From NCBI GenBank assembly GCA_041917055.1, contig JAYRYJ010000007.1, positions 62,001 through 126,000 of the forward strand: a stretch of 64,000 bases of DNA, in the 5' to 3' direction. The notes under the pieces were generated by a model. The model searched no databases. It was not told the origin of the DNA and saw only the letters and a program-made list of their open reading frames with translations. Of the stretch, positions 34,542 through 41,637 are shown piece after piece (position 1 is the stretch's first letter; every line of letters begins with the position of its first letter). This DNA is from Pseudaquidulcibacter sp041917055. GTDB lineage: Bacteria; Pseudomonadota; Alphaproteobacteria; Caulobacterales; Aquidulcibacteraceae. The translations under genes were made by a program, and so were the position numbers.

Positions 34542-34862
34542 TTAACCATGGCCCTTCAGCTGCTGTATATAGTAAATGCAATCCCCGACGGTATTAAGAT
34601 GATCCGCTACCTCTTCCGGGATATAGATGTCGAATGCATCTTCAAGTGCCATTTTAAGTTCTACGGAATCGAGACTGTCCATGCCTAGGTCTTCAATAAG
34701 ATTTGCATTCGCATATACATGTGATGGTTCAATTTGCAAAATTTCTATGATTATGTCGCGAACTTTTCCTTCAATCTCCATTCCGCTTTCAGCAGATGAA
34801 GCAGCAGGTATTAATGGCGCAGCAATTGCGGCGGCGGCGATCAAAAAATGTTTATAATTCAT
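34542..34862 (-). CDS. Secreted acyl-carrier-protein-like protein 1 (intact DSL serine)
   Basis: A 106-residue protein that combines a Sec signal peptide (MNYKHFLIAAAAIAAPLIPA, cleavage likely after ASSA) with a complete ACP fold. The mature part aligns over its whole length with AcpP: VRDIIIEILQIEP (helix I), LIEDLGMDSLDSVELKMALE with the phosphopantetheine-attachment position S63, FDIYIPEEVADHLNTVGDCI (helices II-III), and YIQQL (helix IV). ACPs are normally cytosolic, and the enzymes that charge them are too, so an exported one is odd. It is one of three tandem paralogues, each with its own ribosome site (AAAAGAGAG here). Lipid or polyketide transfer in the envelope is only a guess. Confidence 0.8.
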   Translation of the reverse strand: MNYKHFLIAAAAIAAPLIPAASSAESGMEIEGKVRDIIIEILQIEPSHVYANANLIEDLGMDSLDSVELKMALEDAFDIYIPEEVADHLNTVGDCIYYIQQLKGHG

Positions 34863-35058
34863 GTATTTACTCTCTTTTCTTGTTTAATAATCGTCGAAAT
34901 GTTTCACTCAATCGCTTGTCTGAGTTTCGCAATATTCGATAACAAATTGGATTTAATGTGCCGCTTAGTCGCGACCATCTGCCTGTGATGAAGAATAGCT
35001 GCTAACACAAAAATTTAGTTTCAAATAAATTGTTGTGGTTAGGCCAAAAAATGTGAGA

Positions 35059-35373
35059 TTAATTCACACGCTGCTTAACATAATTCACCCAATCAATAGC
35101 TCTGACCATGCTTTCCGCTTCAGTGGTCGTAATGACTATGTCAAATTCTTGTTCGACAGCAATTTTTATCTCGGCAAAAGTCATAACATCTGCACCATAA
35201 TCCTGGATTAGGCTTTTATATAGATTAAATGAATTCTCATCCGTTTGTAGTGCTTCGACGATGATGGATACAACTCTTTGTCCTGCATCTGACTTTGCAT
35301 CAGCAAGAGATGCGACAGGTGTCAAAGGTGCGATAATTGCAGCACTGGCAATCAAAAAATTCTTATAATTCAT
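35059..35373 (-). CDS. Secreted acyl-carrier-protein-like protein 2 (serine replaced)
   Basis: A 104-residue paralogue of the gene at 34542. The signal peptide MNYKNFLIASAAIIAPLTPV is nearly the same, with cleavage likely after ADA. The ACP pattern persists (VVSIIVEALQTDENSF; LIQDYGADVMTFAEIKIAVE; FDIVITTTEAESMVRAIDWV). In place of D-S-L it has D62-V63-M64, so no phosphopantetheine can attach there. GGGGAA lies before the ATG. A 195-base gap separates it from protein 1, with no other gene visible in it. Confidence 0.75.
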   Translation of the reverse strand: MNYKNFLIASAAIIAPLTPVASLADAKSDAGQRVVSIIVEALQTDENSFNLYKSLIQDYGADVMTFAEIKIAVEQEFDIVITTTEAESMVRAIDWVNYVKQRVN

Positions 35374-35503
35374 ATTATTCCCCGATAGTTTAGTTTTGTC
35401 CCTTAAGATTTAATACCCTTAAGTAATTTTGCTTTAATCACTTCCAACTTTAACCGAACATGAACAAAATCACTAAAATAAATTTCCATTCTAAGAATAG
35501 AAA

Positions 35504-35830
35504 TTATTGATTTATCGACGCATCCACAAAATCAATTAGCGCTAGTGGCGATCTAATGGTCTCTTCGGCATCGATGGGCAATGAAATGCCATATTTTTCT
35601 TCAACTGCCGTGTAAATGTCTATCAGGTCCAAACGGTCGGCCCCTAATTCAAAAAAATCATAATACGAAATATATTGGCCGGCTTCCAAGCCAATTTTCT
35701 CCATAACAATTTCCTTGATTGCCGTTTCGATTTGATGTGTTACCTCAGAAGATTTGGCAAAAGATGGATTTGTCATGGTAAGAGGCGCAATTGCGGAAAC
35801 CGCAATTAAGATAAGACTTCTAATTTTCAT
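35504..35830 (-). CDS. Secreted acyl-carrier-protein-like protein 3 (serine replaced)
   Basis: A 108-residue protein, the most diverged of the three. The signal peptide MKIRSLILIAVSAIAPLTMT is followed by a likely cleavage after SFA. The ACP layout is clear (IKEIVMEKIGLEAGQY; FFELGADRLDLIDIYTAVEE; YGISLPIDAEETIRSPLALI). The attachment motif reads D65-R66-L67, so it too cannot be pantetheinylated. AGGAGAG precedes the ATG. It is divergent from the YcgN gene. Confidence 0.75.
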   Translation of the reverse strand: MKIRSLILIAVSAIAPLTMTNPSFAKSSEVTHQIETAIKEIVMEKIGLEAGQYISYYDFFELGADRLDLIDIYTAVEEKYGISLPIDAEETIRSPLALIDFVDASINQ

Positions 35831-35948
35831 TTTCTCTCCTGATAGTATTGTTTCTCAATAGTAAATGCGTTTGCAAAGTATTCAACAATTTTTTTGTGGA
35901 ATTGCAAAAAAATTTGCCTTTTGCCGTGTGAAATTGCAGAAGGAATTT

Positions 35949-36413
35949 ATGAAGGAAACGATACGCAAAGAATTTTGGAAGAATGTCAAAATTGATGAAT
36001 GGAATCAGACCGAATGGGAAGCCCTTTGCGACGGTTGCGGAAAATGCTGTTTAATTCGCCTTGAAGACGCAGATACGGGGGAATTCCATGATACGGATTT
36101 GCATTGCAAATTATTTGACACTGGCAATTGCAATTGCTCTGATTATGCTAATCGTCAAAAATATGTGCCCGATTGCGTGCGCCTTGACGCGCAAAATATT
36201 TTTGAATTGGCATGGCTTCCGAAAACCTGTGCTTATCGTTTAATCGCCGAAAACAAGCCTTTGTTTGACTGGCACTATTTGATTTCAGGCTCAAAAAATA
36301 CGATTCACGAACAAGGATTTTCCGTAAGGGGACAAACCCTTCACGAAGATAAAGTGAAAGTCCGCAATTGGCCCAAACGAATAAAGGTTTGGAAGGGGGA
36401 GGGGAAGGTTTAA
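35949..36413 (+). CDS. YcgN-family (UPF0260) cysteine-cluster protein
   Basis: A 154-residue protein starting at the ATG at 35949 after AGAAGGAA; an earlier in-frame ATG adds 28 unconserved residues. The family pattern is WEALCDGCGKCCLIRLEDADTG, then CKLFDTGNCNCSDYANRQ and PDCVRL, CAYRL: many cysteines, a likely metal or Fe-S site. LFDWHYLISG is the usual tail motif. Function is unknown. It is convergent with the ParE gene by a 4-base overlap. Confidence 0.9.
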   Translation: MKETIRKEFWKNVKIDEWNQTEWEALCDGCGKCCLIRLEDADTGEFHDTDLHCKLFDTGNCNCSDYANRQKYVPDCVRLDAQNIFELAWLPKTCAYRLIAENKPLFDWHYLISGSKNTIHEQGFSVRGQTLHEDKVKVRNWPKRIKVWKGEGKV

Positions 36414-36742
36414 TACCCAATGAGTCTATCTCGTAAAAGCGATGTCATATCGCGCCGGCCATCGGCGACAATCAAAATTATCACATTCTTATCGGTAATT
36501 TTGTAAACTATTCTGAAGGGCGGCAACATCAAATGTCGGTAATCAGCATTTGCGATATTTGTTACCTCGGGGATTGAAGGGCAGCGAAATGGAAATTGTT
36601 CCAAAGTATCTATCTGTTTTAGCAAATTATCTATAAACCCAATTGCAAAATCATTTCCCCGCTCATTTTCCAAATAGTCAAATATTTCACGAACATCAGA
36701 CTTTGCTTTTTCGGTAAGAGAAACTTTGTAGAAGTCCGGCAT
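36410..36742 (-). CDS. ParE/RelE-family toxin
   Basis: A 110-residue protein with the ParE fold pattern: VSLTEKAKSDVREIFDYLEN, the loop FPFRCPSIPEV, then YRHLMLPPFRIVYKITDKNV and IVADGRRDMTSLLRDRL. The R-x-VYK and final basic motif are typical of ParE-type gyrase poisons, but RelE-type RNase action cannot be excluded. It lies one base after the Phd-type antitoxin gene. Together they form one module. Confidence 0.88.
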   Translation of the reverse strand: MPDFYKVSLTEKAKSDVREIFDYLENERGNDFAIGFIDNLLKQIDTLEQFPFRCPSIPEVTNIANADYRHLMLPPFRIVYKITDKNVIILIVADGRRDMTSLLRDRLIGY

Positions 36743-36743
36743 T

Positions 36744-37019
36744 TCAGGTCGATTTAATTCTGCTATTTTTAAGATCTTCTAGAAATGTGCGCGCATCAGA
36801 GAATTTCCCTTCATTAAATTCCCGCTCACCTAGCATTAAAATTTGTAAGAGAGCCAAGGTTTCTTGGGTTTTTTCGTATTCATAGACAGATTGTAAAACC
36901 GCCTTCGCCTCGCCATTTTGGGTAATGATTAATGGCGGGCTGTCTGCGATATTGTCCAAAATTTCGGCGGCATGGGCTTTAAGATAGGAAATTGGCTTTA
37001 TCTGTTGGGAATATTTCAT
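36744..37019 (-). CDS. Phd/YefM-family antitoxin
   Basis: A 91-residue protein starting at the ATG at 37019 (MKYSQQIKPISYLKAHAAEI). The PISYLKAHAAEILDNIA and PLIITQNGEAKAVLQSVYEY segments are the Phd/YefM DNA-binding domain. The C-terminal helix LGEREFNEGKFSDARTFLED should wrap the toxin. An upstream in-frame start would run through the operator and is rejected. It precedes the toxin and binds the 18-base inverted repeat 14 bases upstream. Confidence 0.88.
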   Translation of the reverse strand: MKYSQQIKPISYLKAHAAEILDNIADSPPLIITQNGEAKAVLQSVYEYEKTQETLALLQILMLGEREFNEGKFSDARTFLEDLKNSRIKST

Positions 37020-37032
37020 GTCAGACTCTTTA

Positions 37033-37050
37033 TGGTCTAAATATAGACCA
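37033..37050. promoter_or_regulatory. Perfect inverted-repeat operator of the Phd/ParE pair
   Basis: TGGTCTA-AATA-TAGACCA is a perfect seven-base inverted repeat with a four-base spacer, ending 14 bases before the antitoxin start. Phd/YefM antitoxins bind short palindromes of this kind to repress their own operon. Confidence 0.75.
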
Positions 37051-37112
37051 AATTCAGTCCGAGTGCAAGGCAAAACGAAGCCATGCACAGCAAATCTTTC
37101 CGTTTCCAAAAC

Positions 37113-37140
37113 TTCTTAATTCTTAATGTTTAATTCTTAT
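37113..37140. repeat. Dispersed TTAATTCTTAATT-type repeat
   Basis: CTTAATTCTTAATGTTTAATTC lies in the short gap between the oxygenase gene and the Phd promoter, another copy of the AT-rich family seen at 4735-4876, 13146 and 60629. Confidence 0.4.
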
Positions 37141-37146
37141 TTCCAA

Positions 37147-38073
37147 TCACATCAATTTAATCTCTTTCAACCGCTCTTCCAAATAGCCTTGCGCCGTGAT
37201 TGGTTCGTATTTCGGCACGCCACAAGTTGGAAGGGTTTCAATAAGATAATCAGGATTGAAATGAAGGAAGAATGGGGTTGAAACCCTTGAAAAACGCGCG
37301 CGTTCCGGCTGTGGGTTAATCACGCGGTGAATTGAAGATGGCAATTTATCATTAGTAAGGCGTGCCAACATATCGCCGACATTGATTGCCAAACAGCCTT
37401 TTGGGGCAAAAACATTTTGCCAATTTCCTTGTTTATCCAAAAGCTGAAGCCCCGGTTCATCTGCGCCCAAAAGCAAAGTTATGACATTAATATCGCCATG
37501 CGCACCGGCACGAATTGCACCCGGAGTAGCTTCAGGTCCGACCGGCGGATAATGCAAAAGACGCAAAATTGAATTGCCTTCATTGACCTTGTTTTCAAAG
37601 AAATTTCTATCAAGGCCAAGATATATGGCGACGGCGCGCAAAATGCGTTTGCCTAAATGGTCAAATGCGCCAAACATAGCATCGACATATTCACTCCAGC
37701 CCGGCACCTCAAGAACATTGATATTCGGCATCATTAAGTGACCGTATTTATGTTCTTTTGGAAGCTCGCGACCCGCGTGCCAAAATTCTTTTAAATCAGC
37801 AATTTCATGGTCTTTCGCAGTTTCAACCCCAAAAGGTGTATAGCCACGCGCACCAGCAAGGCCGGTGATTTTATATTTCATTTTAGCTTCGGTCGGCAAA
37901 GCAAAAAAGTCTTTCGCGCGCGCAACCGTTCCATCAATTATATCTTGATCAACACCATGATCCCCGACAACTGCAAAGCCATAGGTTTCGAACCATTTCC
38001 CAAGCTCTTGCGCGAATGCTTCCTCGCTTTGGTCAAAGGTTTTCATTGATACTGGTGGAATGATTGAATCCAT
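37147..38073 (-). CDS. 2-oxoglutarate/Fe(II) oxygenase, isopenicillin-N-synthase-like
   Basis: A 308-residue non-haem iron enzyme, starting at the ATG at 38073 after GGAG. The N-terminal DIOX_N region is FETYGFAVVGDHGVDQDII. The iron ligands are His and Asp in GAHGDINVITLL and the distal His in PSSIHRVINP; the 2OG-binding Arg is in RFSRVSTPFF. Bacterial relatives include gibberellin-oxidase-like and ethylene-forming-enzyme-like proteins, so the substrate is open. It is divergent from the GST gene at 38178. Confidence 0.88.
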   Translation of the reverse strand: MDSIIPPVSMKTFDQSEEAFAQELGKWFETYGFAVVGDHGVDQDIIDGTVARAKDFFALPTEAKMKYKITGLAGARGYTPFGVETAKDHEIADLKEFWHAGRELPKEHKYGHLMMPNINVLEVPGWSEYVDAMFGAFDHLGKRILRAVAIYLGLDRNFFENKVNEGNSILRLLHYPPVGPEATPGAIRAGAHGDINVITLLLGADEPGLQLLDKQGNWQNVFAPKGCLAINVGDMLARLTNDKLPSSIHRVINPQPERARFSRVSTPFFLHFNPDYLIETLPTCGVPKYEPITAQGYLEERLKEIKLM

Positions 38074-38177
38074 AATGCGCTCCCAAATTTGAATATGATT
38101 TATTCGCTTTAACACACTTTCAAAACCATTAAGACAGGTGCATACATACTGCGCCATTTCGCCACAGGGAGGCAATT

Positions 38178-38888
38178 TTGATAGAATTATACATTTGGCC
38201 CACTCCAAACGCTTGGAAAGTTTCAATTGCATTAGAAGAAATGCGATTGCCTTATGAAATCAAATTAGTCGATATTGGCAAGGGCGAGCAGTTTGCCCCA
38301 GAATTTTTAAAAATAAGCCCAAATAATCGAATGCCTGCGATTATTGATAGCGATGGGCCAGATGGCGAGCCGATTTCGGTTTTTGAATCGGGCGCGATTT
38401 TGCAATATTTATCAGCGAAAACCGGATTATTCGATGGCGGAACTGCGCGCGAAAAAATTGCGGTTTCTGAATGGCTTATGTGGCAAATGGCAGGACTTGG
38501 GCCAATGAGCGGACAAGCGAGTCATTTTTTGAATTATGCCCCAAAACTGGTCGAAAATGACGATGAAATAAAATACTCCCGCAATCGCTATGTTAATGAG
38601 ACCAAACGCCTTTGGGGTGTTATGAATACACGCCTAAAAGACAATGAGTTTCTGGCAGGGTCTTATTCGATTGCCGATATGGCGTGCTTCCCTTGGATTC
38701 GCGCTTATGATTTTGTCGGGCAGAATTTTGAAGGTTTTGATAATCTTAAACGCTGGTATGATGTATTAATGGCGCGCCCTGCGGTAATTAAGGGGCTTGA
38801 AGCCGGAAAAGAAGCGCGCCGCGATCAATCGAAATTGTCAAAAGAAGAAATTGATGAACAAGCACGGAATTTGTTTGGGAGGAAATAA
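38178..38888 (+). CDS. Glutathione S-transferase, Nu class (YfcG/YghU-like)
   Basis: A 236-residue GST starting at a TTG that follows AGGGAGG. The N-terminus MIELYIWPTPNAWKVSIALE has the Thr-Pro-Asn active-site region of the Nu class, which has disulfide-bond reductase activity. ISPNNRMPAIIDSDG and FESGAILQYLS complete the glutathione site. EWLMWQMAGLGPMSGQASHF is the class signature in the helical domain. It is divergent from the oxygenase gene and may share its promoter region. Confidence 0.9.
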   Translation: MIELYIWPTPNAWKVSIALEEMRLPYEIKLVDIGKGEQFAPEFLKISPNNRMPAIIDSDGPDGEPISVFESGAILQYLSAKTGLFDGGTAREKIAVSEWLMWQMAGLGPMSGQASHFLNYAPKLVENDDEIKYSRNRYVNETKRLWGVMNTRLKDNEFLAGSYSIADMACFPWIRAYDFVGQNFEGFDNLKRWYDVLMARPAVIKGLEAGKEARRDQSKLSKEEIDEQARNLFGRK

Positions 38889-39188
38889 CTATTTAAGCCT
38901 AACAATCCATCCACCCTTACTCGCTGGCATGGCGCGGACAATTCGGCCTGCTCTTAATTCTTCCCGCAATAGGGTGCCGATTGGTGCAAAAAGTGTTGGG
39001 CCGCCCCCATCAGCAAGGTCGAAGCGAAACCATATCTTGGTCTTTTCAGAGTTTTTGAGACTATTTAGCACTTTTTGACACGCCATTTCGCTTGAAAGAC
39101 CTTGTAGCTCTATAATTTCATCGACTTCAAAATTTTCGCTTAAAAGCCCAATGCCGTCGGTTTCTGTGTTTTTGCTCATAATTCTCAT
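38889..39188 (-). CDS. Hypothetical small protein
   Basis: Not firmly recognised. It has 99 residues, no signal and no membrane span. The segment EIIELQGLSSEMACQKVL, then IWFRFDLADGGG, a helix and a final strand (GGWIVRLK) suggests a small alpha/beta domain reminiscent of TusA- or Smr-like folds, without their catalytic residues. The stop is directly next to the GST stop on the other strand. The start may be 39188 or 39179. Confidence 0.5.
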   Translation of the reverse strand: MRIMSKNTETDGIGLLSENFEVDEIIELQGLSSEMACQKVLNSLKNSEKTKIWFRFDLADGGGPTLFAPIGTLLREELRAGRIVRAMPASKGGWIVRLK

Positions 39189-39227
39189 TAAAACGATTTT
39201 GGTAATATTCTGTGAAGATTTCAGAAA

Positions 39228-39341
39228 GATTCAAGAAACTATTATTTACGAGTCTTGAATCAAAAGATTTTGATTCACCACTAATTAACTGAAAAACCTA
39301 TGTTTTTTACCATTTTTAAATTTCTTGGTTACCTTTGATTC
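39228..39341. promoter_or_regulatory. Cluster of five GANTC sites with a GAATCAAAA inverted repeat
   Basis: GANTC occurs at 39228 (GATTC), 39250 (GAGTC), 39257 (GAATC), 39272 (GATTC) and 39337 (GATTC). Two of them form GAATCAAAA-GA-TTTTGATTC (39257-39276), a perfect inverted repeat. GANTC is the target of the alphaproteobacterial cell-cycle methylase CcrM, and its methylation affects GcrA-dependent promoters. The region is the 260-base gap before the Sel1-like gene; no other gene is seen in it. Confidence 0.45.
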
Positions 39342-39448
39342 ACTATCACTCGTCACACTGCAAACAAGGCAGAACGAATACCTGCCCAATAAACCGATAA
39401 ATGCACACGAAGTGTTGGTATGGTGGTAAGTGGATAAAGGAAGATAAA

Positions 39449-39694
39449 ATGTCAGTTGCAATGCAAGTTTTGGAAGATCCAAACTCTCTATTTTTAAATG
39501 GTTTGAAATATTCAGCCGGCGTCGATGTTGATGTCGATTTGGTTGAAGCCCATAAGTTTTTTAATCTCGCGGCCCTAAAAGGTATTTTGGAAGCAAAAGA
39601 CCGCCGAAAAGAAATTTCTGAAATCATGACTGAAAATCAAATTTCTGCGGCGCAAAAAGCTGCGCGTGATTGGTTGCTTTCTGCAAAGAATTAA
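39449..39694 (+). CDS. Small Sel1-repeat-like protein
   Basis: An 81-residue protein starting at the ATG at 39449 after AAAGGAAG. NGLKYSAGVDVDVDLVEAHK, FFNLAALKGILEAKDRRKEI and MTENQISAAQKAARDWL match one Sel1-type (TPR-like) repeat as found in short alphaproteobacterial proteins. It should be an all-helical adaptor, role unknown. It lies downstream of the GANTC-rich region. Confidence 0.75.
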   Translation: MSVAMQVLEDPNSLFLNGLKYSAGVDVDVDLVEAHKFFNLAALKGILEAKDRRKEISEIMTENQISAAQKAARDWLLSAKN

Positions 39695-39712
39695 TTCGCG
39701 CTTTATCCACTT

Positions 39713-39740
39713 GCATCATTGGCGAAATTCGCCATGATGC
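39713..39740. other. Hairpin-forming inverted repeat overlapping a start codon
   Basis: GCATCATTGGCGAA-A-TTCGCCATGATGC is an almost perfect inverted repeat with one extra T. It contains the likely ATG (39734) of the serine hydrolase in its right arm. It could be an operator, or an RNA hairpin that hides the start codon. Confidence 0.5.
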
Positions 39741-40744
39741 ATGTGATGATTAATATTGAACGCGCCTTTGAACCCGTAAAAAACGCAATAGAAGCGGGCA
39801 AAATCCCCGGCGCACAATTGGGGATAATTACAAAAAGCGGCGATCGCGCAATTAAGTGTTTTGGCTTTGCGCAAATATTGCCGGAAAAAATCCCATTAAA
39901 TGAAAATACGATTTTTGACCTCGCCTCGGTTACGAAGGTGATGTTCACGACTATTGCCGTTTTGCGCCATGTTGAAACCGGACGGATTGCCCTTGATGAC
40001 GCTTTGTCAAAACATATCCCCGATTTTCGCCAATATGATGTGAATTGTGATGAAAGAAAAATCACAATCAGACAATGCCTTACACATCAAACTTTCTTAC
40101 CCGCCGTGGAGCCGATTTATACAAAGGTGAAAGACCCTGCGCAAATGCGCGCCTATATTTTGCAGCGCGAGTGGCAAAAGTTTGAACCGCGATATTCCGA
40201 TATTAATTTCCTATTGCTTGGAATTCTGCTCGAGCGCCTCGAAAATAAGCCTTTGATTGAAATGGCAACACCGCGCGGCACGACTTTCGTGCCGAACCAA
40301 GAATTGTGCGCCGCGACCGAATTTTGCACTTGGCGCAATCGATTAATTCGTGGTGAAGTGCATGATGAAAACGCTTTTGCCTTTGGTGGCGCCTCTGGTC
40401 ACGCCGGGCTTTTTGGCAATATAGACAGTGTATTAGACTTTGCGGTTGATTTAATGAATGAAAAACTCTTGGGGCACGAATTGACTAATTCCTTGTTTAT
40501 GCGCCAAACCCCAACTCGCAGCCTTGGTTTTGAAATTAAATATGACAATTGGTCCGGTGGTCAAAATTGTTCGCCCCAAACCATTGGTCATACAGGCTTC
40601 ACAGGGACGGGGATTTGGATTGATAAAGAACACGAAATCGCATGGTCATTATTAACAAATCGCGTCCACCCATCACGCCATTTTGATAGTGGAATCGTTC
40701 AATTAAGACGGGAATTGGGCGATATATTTTGTCAGAAATTCTGA
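39734..40744 (+). CDS. Serine hydrolase of the class C beta-lactamase family
   Basis: About 336 residues, with no signal peptide, so probably cytosolic. The S-x-x-K motif is SVTK in DLASVTKVMFTT, the Tyr motif YSD in RYSDINFLLLG, and the third motif HTG in IGHTGFTGTG. EAGKIPGAQLGIITKSGD is the usual N-terminal strand pair. Esterase or peptidase action on an unknown substrate is likely. The start is uncertain (39719 TTG, 39734, 39737 or 39746 ATG), as no strong ribosome site is seen. It is convergent with the hfsD-like gene, overlapping by 13 bases. Confidence 0.8.
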   Translation: MMHVMINIERAFEPVKNAIEAGKIPGAQLGIITKSGDRAIKCFGFAQILPEKIPLNENTIFDLASVTKVMFTTIAVLRHVETGRIALDDALSKHIPDFRQYDVNCDERKITIRQCLTHQTFLPAVEPIYTKVKDPAQMRAYILQREWQKFEPRYSDINFLLLGILLERLENKPLIEMATPRGTTFVPNQELCAATEFCTWRNRLIRGEVHDENAFAFGGASGHAGLFGNIDSVLDFAVDLMNEKLLGHELTNSLFMRQTPTRSLGFEIKYDNWSGGQNCSPQTIGHTGFTGTGIWIDKEHEIAWSLLTNRVHPSRHFDSGIVQLRRELGDIFCQKF

Positions 40745-41496
40745 TAACCATTAATCGCATAATTAAAGCTGAAAGTTATCGGCAATGCGTCTTTTACGAA
40801 TTGTTGGGTCCAAAGGCCAACTTCGGAAATTCGCGATTTTGGCACCCAAACAATATCAAGGCGGCGTAGGCGCGGTAATTGCGCATAAAGTCTTTCGTCC
40901 GAAAAGGCCGATTTTAAATCAAAAATTCTTTGAAACGGCTGACCGCCCGGGCCACGTCGCAAAACCACAACTTCTTCGCGGCGCGCAGTATTCATAAAGC
41001 CGCCTGCCATCATGATTGCCTGAATTGGGTCAATTTCGCCTGGAATTTCATAAATTCCCGGGCGCGCCACTTCGCCGCCAACAAATATTTTTTGTGATGC
41101 AAATGCCTTGGGTGCAACCGATACTGTTGGGTTTTTTAATTGATAGGCATATCGGCTTTCAATAGCCTGCTGCAATTCCTGCGGCGTTCTATCTGCAGCC
41201 ATTAAAGTGCCGATAAGATTGGCGGTAATTCGACCATCGGGGGCAACAATCATGTTTTTGCTTAATTCGGGCGCACCAATGACGGTCAATTCAATTTCAT
41301 CACCAGGATAAAAACGATACGGCTCATCACTATCATACCATGTTGGAAAAGCAGGGCGAACCGGAAACTGCGCTGTATTTATCGGGTCGGGTGTGCGAAA
41401 ATTCTTGCTTTCTTTGCCAAGGCCATTGTAAAGGCCACCCGTTGAACACGAGCCAAGACCCAAAATTGATCCTAAAATAAATGTGCGCCTAAGCAT
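40732..41496 (-). CDS. Polysaccharide export outer-membrane lipoprotein (Wza/HfsD-like)
   Basis: A 254-residue lipoprotein with a lipobox ending LGSC (Cys at about residue 17). The Poly_export domain reads YRFYPGDEIELTVIGAPELS, VAPDGRITANLIG, followed by SLBB-type segments VFVGGEV-like KIFVGGEVARPGIYEIPG. It should form the outer-membrane channel for exopolysaccharide, matching holdfast HfsD in gene context. It is divergent from the Wzz/HfsA-like gene, 141 bases away. Confidence 0.88.
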   Translation of the reverse strand: MLRRTFILGSILGLGSCSTGGLYNGLGKESKNFRTPDPINTAQFPVRPAFPTWYDSDEPYRFYPGDEIELTVIGAPELSKNMIVAPDGRITANLIGTLMAADRTPQELQQAIESRYAYQLKNPTVSVAPKAFASQKIFVGGEVARPGIYEIPGEIDPIQAIMMAGGFMNTARREEVVVLRRGPGGQPFQRIFDLKSAFSDERLYAQLPRLRRLDIVWVPKSRISEVGLWTQQFVKDALPITFSFNYAINGYQNF

Positions 41497-41637
41497 TCTA
41501 CTGGCTCCAAACCGATTCTTCTTTGGGTTTTATGGCTTTTTATGCTTAAAACTCTATTAATAAACCAATCGTTAATGTTTGCGGCTCAAAGATTTTTTCA
41601 ACTGAAGAAACACGAATCAATTGGTGCAAAACGCCCT

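Noticed and set aside
34542..35830. The hydrophobic N-termini of the ACP-like proteins as wrong start choices
   Set aside because: Each ATG has a good ribosome site, two of the signal peptides are nearly identical, and no alternative start lies at the beginning of the ACP domain in all three.
37020..37109. Longer Phd start (METERFAVHGF...)
   Set aside because: It would put coding sequence through the perfect operator and adds residues unlike the Phd family.
38074..38232. N-terminal extension of the 2OG oxygenase gene
   Set aside because: It overlaps the start of the divergent GST gene and does not resemble the family; the ATG at 38073 has a good ribosome site.
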